This document shows, one piece after another, positions 34,294-42,538 of a DNA stretch of 64,000 bases; position 1 is the stretch's first letter, and each line of letters opens with the position of its first letter. The stretch comes from JBDGYW01 sp964518955 (lineage in GTDB: Bacteria > Gemmatimonadota > Gemmatimonadetes > Gemmatimonadales > GWC2-71-9): contig CAZFHS010000001.1 of the NCBI GenBank assembly GCA_964518955.1, positions 124,001-188,000 on the forward strand, given 5' to 3'. A program made the translations under genes and the position numbers. The notes beneath the pieces were generated by a model. That model worked only from the letters and a program-made list of their open reading frames with translations. It was not told where the DNA came from and did not search any database.

Positions 34294-34554
34294 ATGCACG
34301 AGATGAGCATTGCAATGGAGGTGTGCGGCATCGCCGAGCGCCACGTCGGCCGCGACAAACTGGCCACCGTGCTAGCCGTTGGCCTCGAAGTCGGCGACAA
34401 GGCCGGCGTCGAGATCGACAATCTCGAGTTCTGTCTGGAGGTGCTGCTCTCTGAAGCTCCGTTTGGCAAGGCCAAACCGGCGGTTCGACGCGTGGAAGGA
34501 AACGTGTTGCGCGTGTCACATTTGGAGGTTGCGGATGAAGATCCGGACGATTGA
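34294..34554 (+). CDS. hypA: HypA nickel chaperone lacking the zinc-finger domain
   Basis: 86 residues instead of the usual 113-118. The N-terminus MHEMSIAMEVCGIAERH carries the Met-His-Glu nickel site, and VLAVGLEVGDKAGVEIDNLEFCLEVLL matches the HypA alpha/beta core. The two CxxC pairs of the zinc domain, normally at about residues 70-95, are absent; sequence goes from LLSEAPFGKAKPAVRRVEG to NVLRVSHLEVADED, the normal final strand, in one unbroken frame. Nickel delivery could be retained, but zinc-dependent folding and HypB docking would differ. The start is fixed by the required Met-His; no strong ribosome binding site is visible. Overlaps hypB by 20 bases. Confidence 0.88.
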   Translation: MHEMSIAMEVCGIAERHVGRDKLATVLAVGLEVGDKAGVEIDNLEFCLEVLLSEAPFGKAKPAVRRVEGNVLRVSHLEVADEDPDD

Positions 34555-35206
34555 TGTACGCGAGCGGGTGATGAAAAAAAACGAAGAGCTCGCAACAACT
34601 GTCCGTGGGCTCCTCGCGGAACATCGAGTAACCGCATTCAACTTCGTGTCGTCTCCAGGCGCAGGAAAAACTCTGCTTTTGGAGAACACGCTCGAAGCTC
34701 TCGGTGATCGTATTCGGATGGCGGTGGTGACCGGCGACGTACAAACCCAAAATGATGCAGACCGAATTGCCAAACACACTGACAGGCTGGTTCAGGCGGT
34801 GGTGACCGGAGGAGCCTGTCATCTGGATGCTCGCCAGGTGCAGGCAGCACTCGAGAAGATCGACCTCGCTACGACAGACGTCTTGTTCATCGAGAATGTC
34901 GGCAATCTCGTCTGCCCGGCGAGCTGGGACCTCGGCGAGACGGCAAAGGTCGTCGTTTTCTCGGTAACCGAAGGTGAAGACAAACCGCTCAAGTACCCAA
35001 AGATGTTTCAGGAGTCGCAGTACGCGATCCTCAACAAGGTCGACCTGTTGCCCCACGTTCCGTTCGATCTCGAGAAGGCCCGGGAGTACGCTTCCGAGGT
35101 CAACCCGACCCTGAAGTTCTTTCTTGCTTCGGCACTGACAGGTGAAGGAATGGAAGCGTGGTACGAATTCCTCGAAAGCACCGTAGCGGAGACACGCACA
35201 GCGTGA
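34535..35206 (+). CDS. hypB: HypB GTPase for nickel insertion
   Basis: 223 residues. SIMIBI-class GTPase: P-loop SSPGAGKT (about 40-47), VVTGDVQTQNDADRI, the switch region VTGGACHLDARQV with the Cys and His of the conserved G-domain metal site, ENVGNLVCPASWDLGE, and NKVDLL for guanine. It lacks both the N-terminal CxxCGC nickel site and any His-rich stretch, so it is the compact form. It supplies GTP-driven nickel release to hydrogenase together with HypA. The start has GGAGG with a 5-base spacer inside the hypA 3' end. Overlaps hypF by four bases. Confidence 0.95.
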   Translation: MKIRTIDVRERVMKKNEELATTVRGLLAEHRVTAFNFVSSPGAGKTLLLENTLEALGDRIRMAVVTGDVQTQNDADRIAKHTDRLVQAVVTGGACHLDARQVQAALEKIDLATTDVLFIENVGNLVCPASWDLGETAKVVVFSVTEGEDKPLKYPKMFQESQYAILNKVDLLPHVPFDLEKAREYASEVNPTLKFFLASALTGEGMEAWYEFLESTVAETRTA

Positions 35207-37515
35207 GAGGAAAAACTGAGGGCGGTGAGCATGTTGCTCTCGAGTTGACCGTGACCGGTCTGGTGCAGGGCGTTGGATTCCGCCCGTTTGTAGCTCGGCT
35301 AGCCACGGAACACGGGTTGGGAGGCTGGGTGCGCAACGAGGCGGGTGACGTCCGCATCGTGGTTGAAGGCCCCACCGGCTCTATTCCGGTCTTTCTCGAG
35401 AGCCTGCGAACGAGTGGTCCGCCCCTGGCGAGAGTAGACACCCTGAAAAAGCGCATCCTGAATCCCACGCGTCCAACCGCATTTCGAATCGTAGAAAGCG
35501 CCGATTCGCCGGATCGTCGGTCACCGGTCTCGCCCGACTTTGCCCTTTGCCCCGCGTGTGAAAGAGAATTGAGCGACCCCAAGGACCGACGTTTCCAATA
35601 CCCGTTCATCACCTGCACAAACTGCGGTCCACGATTCACCGTCATCGATGCGATGCCGTACGATCGTGAGCGCACTACCATGCGCGAGTTCGAGCAGTGC
35701 CAGGGCTGCAAAACAGAATACGAAACTCCGGACGACCGGCGGTTTCACTCGCAAAGCAACAGCTGCACGAACTGTGGCCCAAACCTATGGCTCGTGAAAG
35801 CCGGCCGTACCAGCACGGTATATCGGGGTCACGAGGCGATCGAGGATGCTGCCGACAAACTGCGATTGGGAGACATCATTGCCATCCGAGGGCTTGGCGG
35901 GTTTCACCTTGCCGTTGATGCAACGAATCAGATGGCTGTGGAACACCTGCGCAAGCTCAAGAACCGCGAGGCGAAGCCACTCGCGTTGATGGTGAGAACG
36001 CTAGAAGACGCCAAGACAATCGCGTTAACCGACGCGACTCAAGAGATTCTACTCACATCACCGGAACGTCCCATCGTTCTTCTGACGCCGAGGGAAGGCA
36101 CCAAGATCGCCTCGGCAGTTGCGCCCGGGCTCGACACCATCGGGGTGATGACGGCGTACACCCCACTGCACCACCTGCTGCTCGAGTTCGTGGAGCGCCC
36201 ACTCGTGATGACGAGCGGCAACATGAGTGAGGAACCGATTGCGACAGACAACGCCGACGCTATCAAGCGGTTGCACGGTATCGCCGACGCCTTCCTGCTC
36301 CACGACCGCGACATTGTAGCACGTTACGACGACTCTGTTGTGCGGGTCGTAAACGGCGAGCCTCTGTTTGTGCGCCGGGCCCGGGGGTACGCCCCACTTC
36401 CCGTTGAATTGCCGGTGCCATCGCCCCAACCGCTCGTCGCAGTTGGACCGCACCTGAAGAACACTTTCACTCTGGTTCACGGCAGTAAGGCGTACGTCAG
36501 CCAGCATATAGGCGACCTGGAGAACCTCGAGACTTTGGAGCACTTCAAACAATCGCTCGACATGTACAAGCGACTGTTTCGGATCGAGCCGGTCGCTGCG
36601 GTCCGAGACCTCCACCCAGAATACATGTCCACCGAAGTCGCGGATGAGATGGGCCTCGAACACACCCACATCGTACAGCACCACCACGCGCATATTGCTG
36701 CGGTCGCCGCGGAGCACGGTGAGACCAAGAAGGTCATCGGAATCGCCTACGACGGTACCGGCTATGGCGATGATGGAAAAGTTTGGGGTGCTGAGATTCT
36801 GGTGGCAAACCTGCCCGAGTACAAACGAGTTTGCCATCTGCGTTATGCGCCAATGCCTGGTGGTGATCTTGCAGTGCGATTGCCCTGGCGAGCGGCGTTG
36901 GGGTACTCGTCGCTCGAACCATCGGCGGAAGCGATGTTGCGCTCGGCGTTCGAGGGGGTAGAGTCGAAAGAGTACGAAATTGCCAAACGGCAAATCGAGC
37001 AGCACCTGAACGCACCGCTCGCATCGTCGATGGGGCGCCTGTTCGATGCCGCCGCCGCAGTGCTCGGCGTTCGCAGAGTTTCGTACTACGAAGGTCAAGC
37101 AGCTATGGAGCTGGAAGCGCTTGCCGGCTCCCGCCCTGGGAAGACCCTACCCTTCCCCGTCACAGAAGACGCCGACGGCATGTTGGCACTTGACCCGCTA
37201 TCGTTACTTGTTGCGCTAAGTGAAATGCGGGATTCAGGCGAGCACGTCGGCGATCTCGCCGCTGCATTTCACGATAGTGTCGCCGAGACAACCGTCGAGG
37301 TTGCAGGGCGCGTGAGCGGGGAGACAGGAATTCGCACGGTGGCATTGGGCGGCGGAGTCTTTCAGAATGCCAGGCTGCTCGCCACGTTGAAAGACCGACT
37401 GGAGTCGAGACTGATGACTGTACTCGTTCCTCGGCTGCTGAGTCCAAACGACGGAGCAATTAGCTATGGTCAGGCGGCGGTTGCCGCGGCGCGGATGCAG
37501 GCTGAGGTTGGATAG
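35203..37515 (+). CDS. hypF: HypF carbamoyltransferase
   Basis: About 770 residues. Domains in order: acylphosphatase-like (VQGVGFRPFVARLA, about 15-90), two zinc-finger pairs (CPACEREL/CTNCGPR and CQGCKTEY/CTNCGPN), YrdC-like (RGLGGFHLAVDA through TSGNMSEEPI), and a Kae1-like carbamoyltransferase (HHHAHIAAVAAEHG, AYDGTGYGDDGKVWGAE, GGGVFQNARL). It makes carbamoyl-AMP from carbamoyl phosphate and ATP and passes the carbamoyl group to the HypE C-terminal Cys, the source of the CN ligands of [NiFe]-hydrogenase. I chose GTG 35203 (GTGA overlap with hypB); the frame also opens at 35158. Confidence 0.95.
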   Translation: MRGKTEGGEHVALELTVTGLVQGVGFRPFVARLATEHGLGGWVRNEAGDVRIVVEGPTGSIPVFLESLRTSGPPLARVDTLKKRILNPTRPTAFRIVESADSPDRRSPVSPDFALCPACERELSDPKDRRFQYPFITCTNCGPRFTVIDAMPYDRERTTMREFEQCQGCKTEYETPDDRRFHSQSNSCTNCGPNLWLVKAGRTSTVYRGHEAIEDAADKLRLGDIIAIRGLGGFHLAVDATNQMAVEHLRKLKNREAKPLALMVRTLEDAKTIALTDATQEILLTSPERPIVLLTPREGTKIASAVAPGLDTIGVMTAYTPLHHLLLEFVERPLVMTSGNMSEEPIATDNADAIKRLHGIADAFLLHDRDIVARYDDSVVRVVNGEPLFVRRARGYAPLPVELPVPSPQPLVAVGPHLKNTFTLVHGSKAYVSQHIGDLENLETLEHFKQSLDMYKRLFRIEPVAAVRDLHPEYMSTEVADEMGLEHTHIVQHHHAHIAAVAAEHGETKKVIGIAYDGTGYGDDGKVWGAEILVANLPEYKRVCHLRYAPMPGGDLAVRLPWRAALGYSSLEPSAEAMLRSAFEGVESKEYEIAKRQIEQHLNAPLASSMGRLFDAAAAVLGVRRVSYYEGQAAMELEALAGSRPGKTLPFPVTEDADGMLALDPLSLLVALSEMRDSGEHVGDLAAAFHDSVAETTVEVAGRVSGETGIRTVALGGGVFQNARLLATLKDRLESRLMTVLVPRLLSPNDGAISYGQAAVAAARMQAEVG

Positions 37516-37530
37516 ATTACCCAGGTAGGT

Positions 37531-37693
37531 TTTGCCGTGGATGGACGCGGGTTTACGTGGATAACAACCGGAGTTGAATTTGGCCGCGGATGGACGCGGA
37601 CTGACGCGGACAACCACAGGGGACTCTGTTACCCCACCCAACCCACAACAAGATCAGCGACACTCCGCGTACTTCCGCGTCACTCCGCGGCAG
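37531..37693. repeat. Dispersed intergenic repeat, copy C
   Basis: Contains a short half unit (GCCGTGGATGGACGCGGG) and then a full unit from 37582: GGCCGCGGATGGACGCGGAC, TGACGCGGA, core ACCCCACCCAACCCA, right arm with TCCGCGTACTTCCGCGTCAC and TCCGCGGCA. It fills the gap between hypF and hypC, the only long gap in the hyp cluster. Confidence 0.75.
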
Positions 37694-37715
37694 ATCAAAA
37701 CGAATGGAGCCATCG

Positions 37716-38012
37716 ATGTGTTTGGGTATCCCGGGCAAGGTCATTGAGATAACCGAAAACGCGGCAATGCCGATGGGGATCGTGGATTTCGGTGGCGTGA
37801 AACGCGAGACGTGCCTGGCATATGTGTCGAACGAAGTAGCGATTGGCAACTACGTCATCGTGCACGCAGGGTTCGCGATTTCCATTCTGAACGAGGAAGA
37901 GGCAAGACAGTCATTCGCACTGTTGAAGGAGATGGGGCAACTCAGCGGCGAGGAGTGGATGCAGAACATTGCCGATCGTGGACTCGGTAACGAAAACTCT
38001 GAATCTCCTTGA
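37716..38012 (+). CDS. hypC: HypC/HybG chaperone
   Basis: 98 residues. The start at 37716 gives the obligatory N-terminus MCLGIPGKV, whose Cys2 binds the Fe(CN)2CO intermediate. The OB-fold core (MGIVDFGGVKRETCLAYV, GNYVIVHAGFAI) and C-terminal helix (ARQSFALLKEM) are typical. HypC works with HypD to assemble the iron centre and then with the hydrogenase large subunit. GGAG lies 7 bases upstream. A four-base overlap (TTGA) joins it to hypD. Confidence 0.95.
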   Translation: MCLGIPGKVIEITENAAMPMGIVDFGGVKRETCLAYVSNEVAIGNYVIVHAGFAISILNEEEARQSFALLKEMGQLSGEEWMQNIADRGLGNENSESP

Positions 38013-39115
38013 AATACGTAACTGAGTATCGAGACGGAGACATCGCCAAGCGTTTGCTCGAGGCGATACACGCAACTGCAACCCAGCGTTGGGTGCTCAT
38101 GGAGGTGTGCGGCGGGCAGACCCACACGATCGTGAAACAAGGCTTGGATGGTCTCCTCGATGACTCAGTGGAGTTGATCCACGGCCCTGGGTGCCCCGTG
38201 TGCGTTACTCCCCTCGAGCAGATCGATAGAGCGTTGGCACTGGCATCAAAACCAAACGTCATCTTCACGTCGTTTGGGGACATGCTGCGGGTGCCCGGGA
38301 GCGAAGGCGATCTGTTCCACGTACGCGCCCGTGGCGGTGACGTTCGGATCGTATACTCACCACTCGACGCTCTCGAGCTGGCACAGCACAATCCGGAGAA
38401 ACAAATCGTGTTCTTTGCTGTTGGGTTCGAGACTACAGCACCCGCAAACGCGATGGCCGTGCTGAGAGCCAAGCAGCTCGGCGTCTCGAACTTCAGCGTA
38501 TTGGTATCTCACGTGACTGTGCCCCCAGCGATGGTGGCTTTGCTCGAATCAGCGAACAATCGCATTCAGGCATTCCTGGCCGCCGGCCACGTCTGCACCG
38601 TAATGGGATGGGAAGAGTACGAACCACTAGCCACCAAATATCGTGTGCCGATCGTCGTCACTGGCTTCGAACCCATCGACCTCCTCGAGGGGATCTTGAT
38701 GGCGGTGCGGCAAATGGAGGCAGGTCGATCAGAGGTCGAGAACCAGTACGTCAGGTCTGTCAGGCGCGACGGTAACAGGGCAGCGCAGGAGGCAATACAA
38801 AATGTCTTCGAGCTGACCGACCGCAATTGGCGCGGCGTCGGCACTATCCCAGCGAGCGGGCTTACGTTGCAGGCCGAGTACGCCGAGTTCGATGCGGTGT
38901 TGCGGTTTGGATTGGAGGACGTCACTGCCACCGAATCCGACAAGTGTCACGCGGGCGATGTTTTGACCGGACGCATCAAACCTCACGAGTGCCCCGCTTT
39001 CGGTCGAGAATGCACGCCCGAAAATCCACTCGGCGCACCGATGGTCTCTAGCGAGGGGGCCTGCGCGGCGTACTTCAACTACGGGCGCTTGGCACAGACT
39101 GAGGGCTCGAGCTGA
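38009..39115 (+). CDS. hypD: HypD iron-sulfur scaffold protein
   Basis: 368 residues. Conserved motifs include MEVCGGQTHTI (Cys that coordinates iron), GPGCPVCVTP, FAVGFETTAPA (redox motif region), and the [4Fe-4S] cysteines in CHAGDVLTG, HECPAFGREC and SSEGACAAYFNYGR. HypD provides electrons and cysteine ligands for building Fe(CN)2CO. Starts at TTG overlapping the hypC stop. The full length and all key cysteines suggest a working protein. Confidence 0.95.
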   Translation: MKYVTEYRDGDIAKRLLEAIHATATQRWVLMEVCGGQTHTIVKQGLDGLLDDSVELIHGPGCPVCVTPLEQIDRALALASKPNVIFTSFGDMLRVPGSEGDLFHVRARGGDVRIVYSPLDALELAQHNPEKQIVFFAVGFETTAPANAMAVLRAKQLGVSNFSVLVSHVTVPPAMVALLESANNRIQAFLAAGHVCTVMGWEEYEPLATKYRVPIVVTGFEPIDLLEGILMAVRQMEAGRSEVENQYVRSVRRDGNRAAQEAIQNVFELTDRNWRGVGTIPASGLTLQAEYAEFDAVLRFGLEDVTATESDKCHAGDVLTGRIKPHECPAFGRECTPENPLGAPMVSSEGACAAYFNYGRLAQTEGSS

Positions 39116-39116
39116 T

Positions 39117-40220
39117 ATGGGCGATCGCCCCAAGATCCACGAGGCGTTCATTTGCCCAACGCCGGTCGATGACGCCGAGCGAGTTCAACTTGGCCATGGA
39201 TCGGGTGGCAAGCAGACGGCGAAACTCGTACGCGATATCTTCCTCGCTCACTTCTCGAATGCGACGCTAGACAAGCAAACTGACGCAGCCGTTGTCAATG
39301 TCCCGAGCGACAGCATAGCGGTTTCCACAGACACTTTTGTCGTGAAGCCTCTGGAGTTCCCCGGCGGGGACATAGGGTCGCTTGCCGTTCACGGAACGCT
39401 CAACGATTTGGCGATGATGGGGGCGGAGCCGTTGTATTTGACTGCGGGGTTTGTGTTGGAGGAGGGATTGGAGTTGGAGGTTTTGGATCGGGTGGTGGCG
39501 TCGATGGCGGAAGCGGCGGGAGGTTGGGGGAAAGGGGAAAGGGGAAAGGGGAAGGGGCAAGCCGGCAGTGTGCCGATCATTAGCGGTGATACCAAGGTTG
39601 TCGAGCGCGGTAAGTGTGATGGGATGTTTATCAACACCACGGGCATCGGCAGAATCAACCCTGCTTTCACACCCTCCCCTGAAAAGGCCGAGCCCGGAGA
39701 CGCGGTGATCGTGAGCGGGGCGATCGGCCGTCATGGTATTGCGGTGATGGCGAAGCGAGAGGGGCTCGAGTTCGAGGTGGAAACCGAATCGGACGCCGCT
39801 ACGCTCTGGCCGCTCGTCGAGCGATTGCGCGATGCCATCGGGGACACCGTTCACGTGCTGCGTGACCCAACGCGAGGTGGGGTGGCGAGCGCGCTAAACG
39901 AGATTGCACGGGCGGCAGGTGTGGGGATCGTGCTGGAAGAGAACGCGCTTCCCATTCCCGAACCGGTCATGGCCGCGTGTGAACTGCTTGGGTTTGACCC
40001 GCTGTACGTTGCGAATGAGGGGATACTAGTCGCTATTGTCGAACAGACTGCTGCTACGGACGTGGTCAGAACCTTACGGGAACACCCACTGGGTGCGGAC
40101 GCTGCGATTGTTGGGCGGATGACCGATACAAACCGGGGCTACGTAACCTTGAACACCTCAGTCGGTGGCACTCGCGTGGTAGATATGCTGCCGGGGGATC
40201 AGTTGCCGAGGATTTGTTAG
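39117..40220 (+). CDS. hypE: HypE carbamoyl dehydratase
   Basis: 367 residues. PurM-like fold: GHGSGGKQTAKLVRD, TDTFVVKPLEFPGGDIG, DPTRGGVASALNEIA, and the C-terminal PRIC, whose Cys receives the carbamoyl group from HypF and dehydrates it to thiocyanate with ATP. At about residues 136-148 there is an extra lysine/glycine loop (GWGKGERGKGKGQ) encoded by five runs of four or five G separated by A; HypE proteins normally go directly to GVPIISGDTKVV here. The insertion is in frame and falls at a loop, so it is probably tolerated. Last gene of the hyp cluster. Confidence 0.95.
   Translation: MGDRPKIHEAFICPTPVDDAERVQLGHGSGGKQTAKLVRDIFLAHFSNATLDKQTDAAVVNVPSDSIAVSTDTFVVKPLEFPGGDIGSLAVHGTLNDLAMMGAEPLYLTAGFVLEEGLELEVLDRVVASMAEAAGGWGKGERGKGKGQAGSVPIISGDTKVVERGKCDGMFINTTGIGRINPAFTPSPEKAEPGDAVIVSGAIGRHGIAVMAKREGLEFEVETESDAATLWPLVERLRDAIGDTVHVLRDPTRGGVASALNEIARAAGVGIVLEENALPIPEPVMAACELLGFDPLYVANEGILVAIVEQTAATDVVRTLREHPLGADAAIVGRMTDTNRGYVTLNTSVGGTRVVDMLPGDQLPRIC
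39526..39557 (+). repeat. G-rich polypurine tract inside hypE
   Basis: Five runs of G (5, 4, 4, 4, 4) separated by AAA, AAA, AAA and AA: a sequence able to form a G-quadruplex on the coding strand and mRNA. The tandem GGGGAAA unit suggests slippage expansion; three-base changes in copy number would keep the frame only in some cases. Confidence 0.85.
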
Positions 40221-40297
40221 TCCCCCCGCACCCAACCTGCCTGCCCCTCAGGTTAATATTCCTGCAACGGAAATCCCTCCAAACCCAAGGAACACCA

Positions 40298-41803
40298 ATG
40301 ACTCGGCATTTGAAGAACATCTGCACCTCTGCCGCTCTACTCTCTCTGCTTTTCTTGTCACCAGCAATTGCCCAAACAACCCCCGAGCCCGTTCACGGTG
40401 CTAGATACGAACGCTTGCTGATCAAAGACGTCCACCTCATCGACGGCAATGGCACTCCGATTACAGGTCCCAGCAACGTCGTCGTGGAAAACGATCGCAT
40501 CGCGTACGTTGGGCGGAGAGCCACTGGCGAGTTCGACGCCGTGATTGAAGGCAACGGGCGCTACCTGCTGCCGGGTCTCATAAATCAGCACGTGCATTTC
40601 CGCCCCGTCCCTCACGGAGGGAACTACGACGGCCTGCAATACCAGTTCAGCCTCATGATGGCATGCGGCATCACTACCGCACGAGTGGTTGGAGGTGAGC
40701 GCCGCTCGATTCCACTGAGAGAGCAGAGCGCCAACGGCGAGATCGTCGCTCCACGCGTATTCGCTTATGCGGGAACCGGCGGCCAGACCGTTGAGCAGGC
40801 AGTGGAGTCCGTGCAACGCGCCCATGAAGCAGGCGCCGACGGAATCAAGTTCTTCGGCATGGATCGCGAGCCGATGGCCGCTATGCTCGCCGAGGCGAAG
40901 CGCTTGGGATTGCGGTCCGCTCACCACGTGAGCGTCGAAGAAACAGATGTGTGGGACGACATCGCTGGCGGCACCACGACAATCGAACACTGGTACGGCA
41001 TCCCCGACGCCGCCATTCCCTACGGTTCCCAACAGTTTCCATTCGACTACAACTACTCGAACGAACTCGACCGCTTCCGTTGGGCGGGACGTCTCTTCAA
41101 AGACGCCGACCAGGAGAAGCTGGGAGAGGTGCTGCAGGCTATGGTCGACGGCAACGTTTCGTGGGTTCCGACCCTAACCATCTACGAAGCCACTCGCGAC
41201 ATAACGCGGGCCGCGAACCAACCATGGTTCGAGGATTACCTGCACCCGACTCTCGAGAACTTCTACAGGCCCGATCTCACGAGTCATGGATCGTTCTACA
41301 TGGAGTGGACCACCCATGACGAGATAGAGTGGAAGCACAACTACCAACTTTGGTTTGCAGCCCTTCGCGATTTTGCGCGTCGTGGCGGAATCATTGGCGC
41401 CGGTGACGACGCGGGTTTTATTTACCGCATGTACGGCACCGGTATGATCCGCGAGCTGGAGCTGCAGCAGGAAGCCGGATTCCACCCCCTCGACGTGATC
41501 AAGCACGCAACAGGCAACAACGCACTGCTACTGGGAGCGGAAGACGAACTCGGCAGGATCAAAGTCGGGTTCAAGGCCGACCTCATTCTGGTCAACAACA
41601 ATCCGCTGGCCAACCTCAAGGTCCTCTATCCCATCCCGACGAACGTGCCGACCGCTGACGGCTACGAAGCAGGTGGAATGGTGGCCTGGACGATCAAAGA
41701 CGGGTACACGTACGACGCAGAGATCCTGCGCAACGAGGTGAAGGAGATTGTCCAAAACGCACGTGTGCAAATACCACGGAACGCCGTACCCCAGGAGCAG
41801 TAG
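40298..41803 (+). CDS. Exported amidohydrolase
   Basis: About 501 residues. Signal peptide SAALLSLLFLSPAIAQ, then an amidohydrolase: LIDGNGTPITGPSNVVVENDRIAYVG (beta-sandwich), LLPGLINQHVHFRP (HxH metal site), SAHHVSVEE, IEHWYG, GDDAGFIYRM (Asp), and the closing sandwich LGRIKVGFKADLILVNNNP. The family includes imidazolonepropionase-like and prolidase-like enzymes that hydrolyse C-N bonds in peptides or heterocycles; the exported form is common in soil and marine bacteria. I chose ATG 40298 (AAGGA upstream). It precedes four catabolic genes on the same strand. Confidence 0.9.
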   Translation: MTRHLKNICTSAALLSLLFLSPAIAQTTPEPVHGARYERLLIKDVHLIDGNGTPITGPSNVVVENDRIAYVGRRATGEFDAVIEGNGRYLLPGLINQHVHFRPVPHGGNYDGLQYQFSLMMACGITTARVVGGERRSIPLREQSANGEIVAPRVFAYAGTGGQTVEQAVESVQRAHEAGADGIKFFGMDREPMAAMLAEAKRLGLRSAHHVSVEETDVWDDIAGGTTTIEHWYGIPDAAIPYGSQQFPFDYNYSNELDRFRWAGRLFKDADQEKLGEVLQAMVDGNVSWVPTLTIYEATRDITRAANQPWFEDYLHPTLENFYRPDLTSHGSFYMEWTTHDEIEWKHNYQLWFAALRDFARRGGIIGAGDDAGFIYRMYGTGMIRELELQQEAGFHPLDVIKHATGNNALLLGAEDELGRIKVGFKADLILVNNNPLANLKVLYPIPTNVPTADGYEAGGMVAWTIKDGYTYDAEILRNEVKEIVQNARVQIPRNAVPQEQ

Positions 41804-41827
41804 TGCGGACCGAATGAGAAATAACGC

Positions 41828-42538
41828 ATGCGCATAGCCGATTTGAATTGGAAACAGATAGAGGAATACCTCGAGACCGATGACCGCTGCGTCTTGCCCA
41901 TCGGTTCTACCGAGCAACACGGCGCATTGTCGCTCTGCGTAGACGCGATCTTGGCCGAACGCATGGCGATCGACGCCGCCGAGCCACTGGGCATACCAGT
42001 GTATCCGGCAATGCCCTTTGGATGCGCACCATACTTCTCCGCGTTCCCCGGATCGATTTCACTCAAGGTGGAGACACTCCTGGCCGTGGTGCGGGATGTC
42101 GTCGGCTCGATGTATACCTCTGGGTTCCGAAGAGTGCTGATCGTGAACGGTCACGGCGGGAACGCAGCGGTCGGCAACCTGTGCCGAGAACTCATCGCAG
42201 AGCGACCCGAGATGGCGATCAGGTTCCACAATTGGTGGCTCGGCGCCAACGTGGAAGCCAAAGCGAATGTGATTGCGCCGCACCCATCTCACGCAAATTG
42301 GTACGAGAACTTTCCTTGGACTCGTTTGGCGAACGTATCCATGCCGACAGGTGAGAAACCGATCGTCGACTACGACACGCTTAGAGGCAGCGGTCCCGCC
42401 CGCGTGAGGGAACTCCTCGATGACGGCAGCTTCGGTGGTGTCTACCAGAAGAGCGACAAGGAGATGGAAGCGTTGTGGGCGGTAGGCGTGCAGGAAACCC
42501 GCAAGGAATTGGAACGGCCTTGGGCGAACCAGTACTGA
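41828..42538 (+). CDS. Creatininase family amidase
   Basis: 236 residues with the creatininase metal residues: LPIGSTEQHG (Glu, His), VDAILAERM (Asp), and VNGHGGNAAV (His). The family comprises metal-dependent cyclic amidases including creatininase, 3-dehydro-scyllo-inosose hydrolase and mycofactocin MftE. The C-terminal half (DYDTLRGSGPARVRELLDDGSFGG) resembles the many uncharacterised members. Adjacent genes (ketopantoate-reductase-like, SDR, M20 peptidase) suggest degradation of a cyclic amide or modified amino acid. Confidence 0.88.
   Translation: MRIADLNWKQIEEYLETDDRCVLPIGSTEQHGALSLCVDAILAERMAIDAAEPLGIPVYPAMPFGCAPYFSAFPGSISLKVETLLAVVRDVVGSMYTSGFRRVLIVNGHGGNAAVGNLCRELIAERPEMAIRFHNWWLGANVEAKANVIAPHPSHANWYENFPWTRLANVSMPTGEKPIVDYDTLRGSGPARVRELLDDGSFGGVYQKSDKEMEALWAVGVQETRKELERPWANQY

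Noticed and set aside
36058..37098. A 346-residue open frame on the minus strand
   Set aside because: Antisense to conserved HypF sequence that carries clear motifs; shadow frame.
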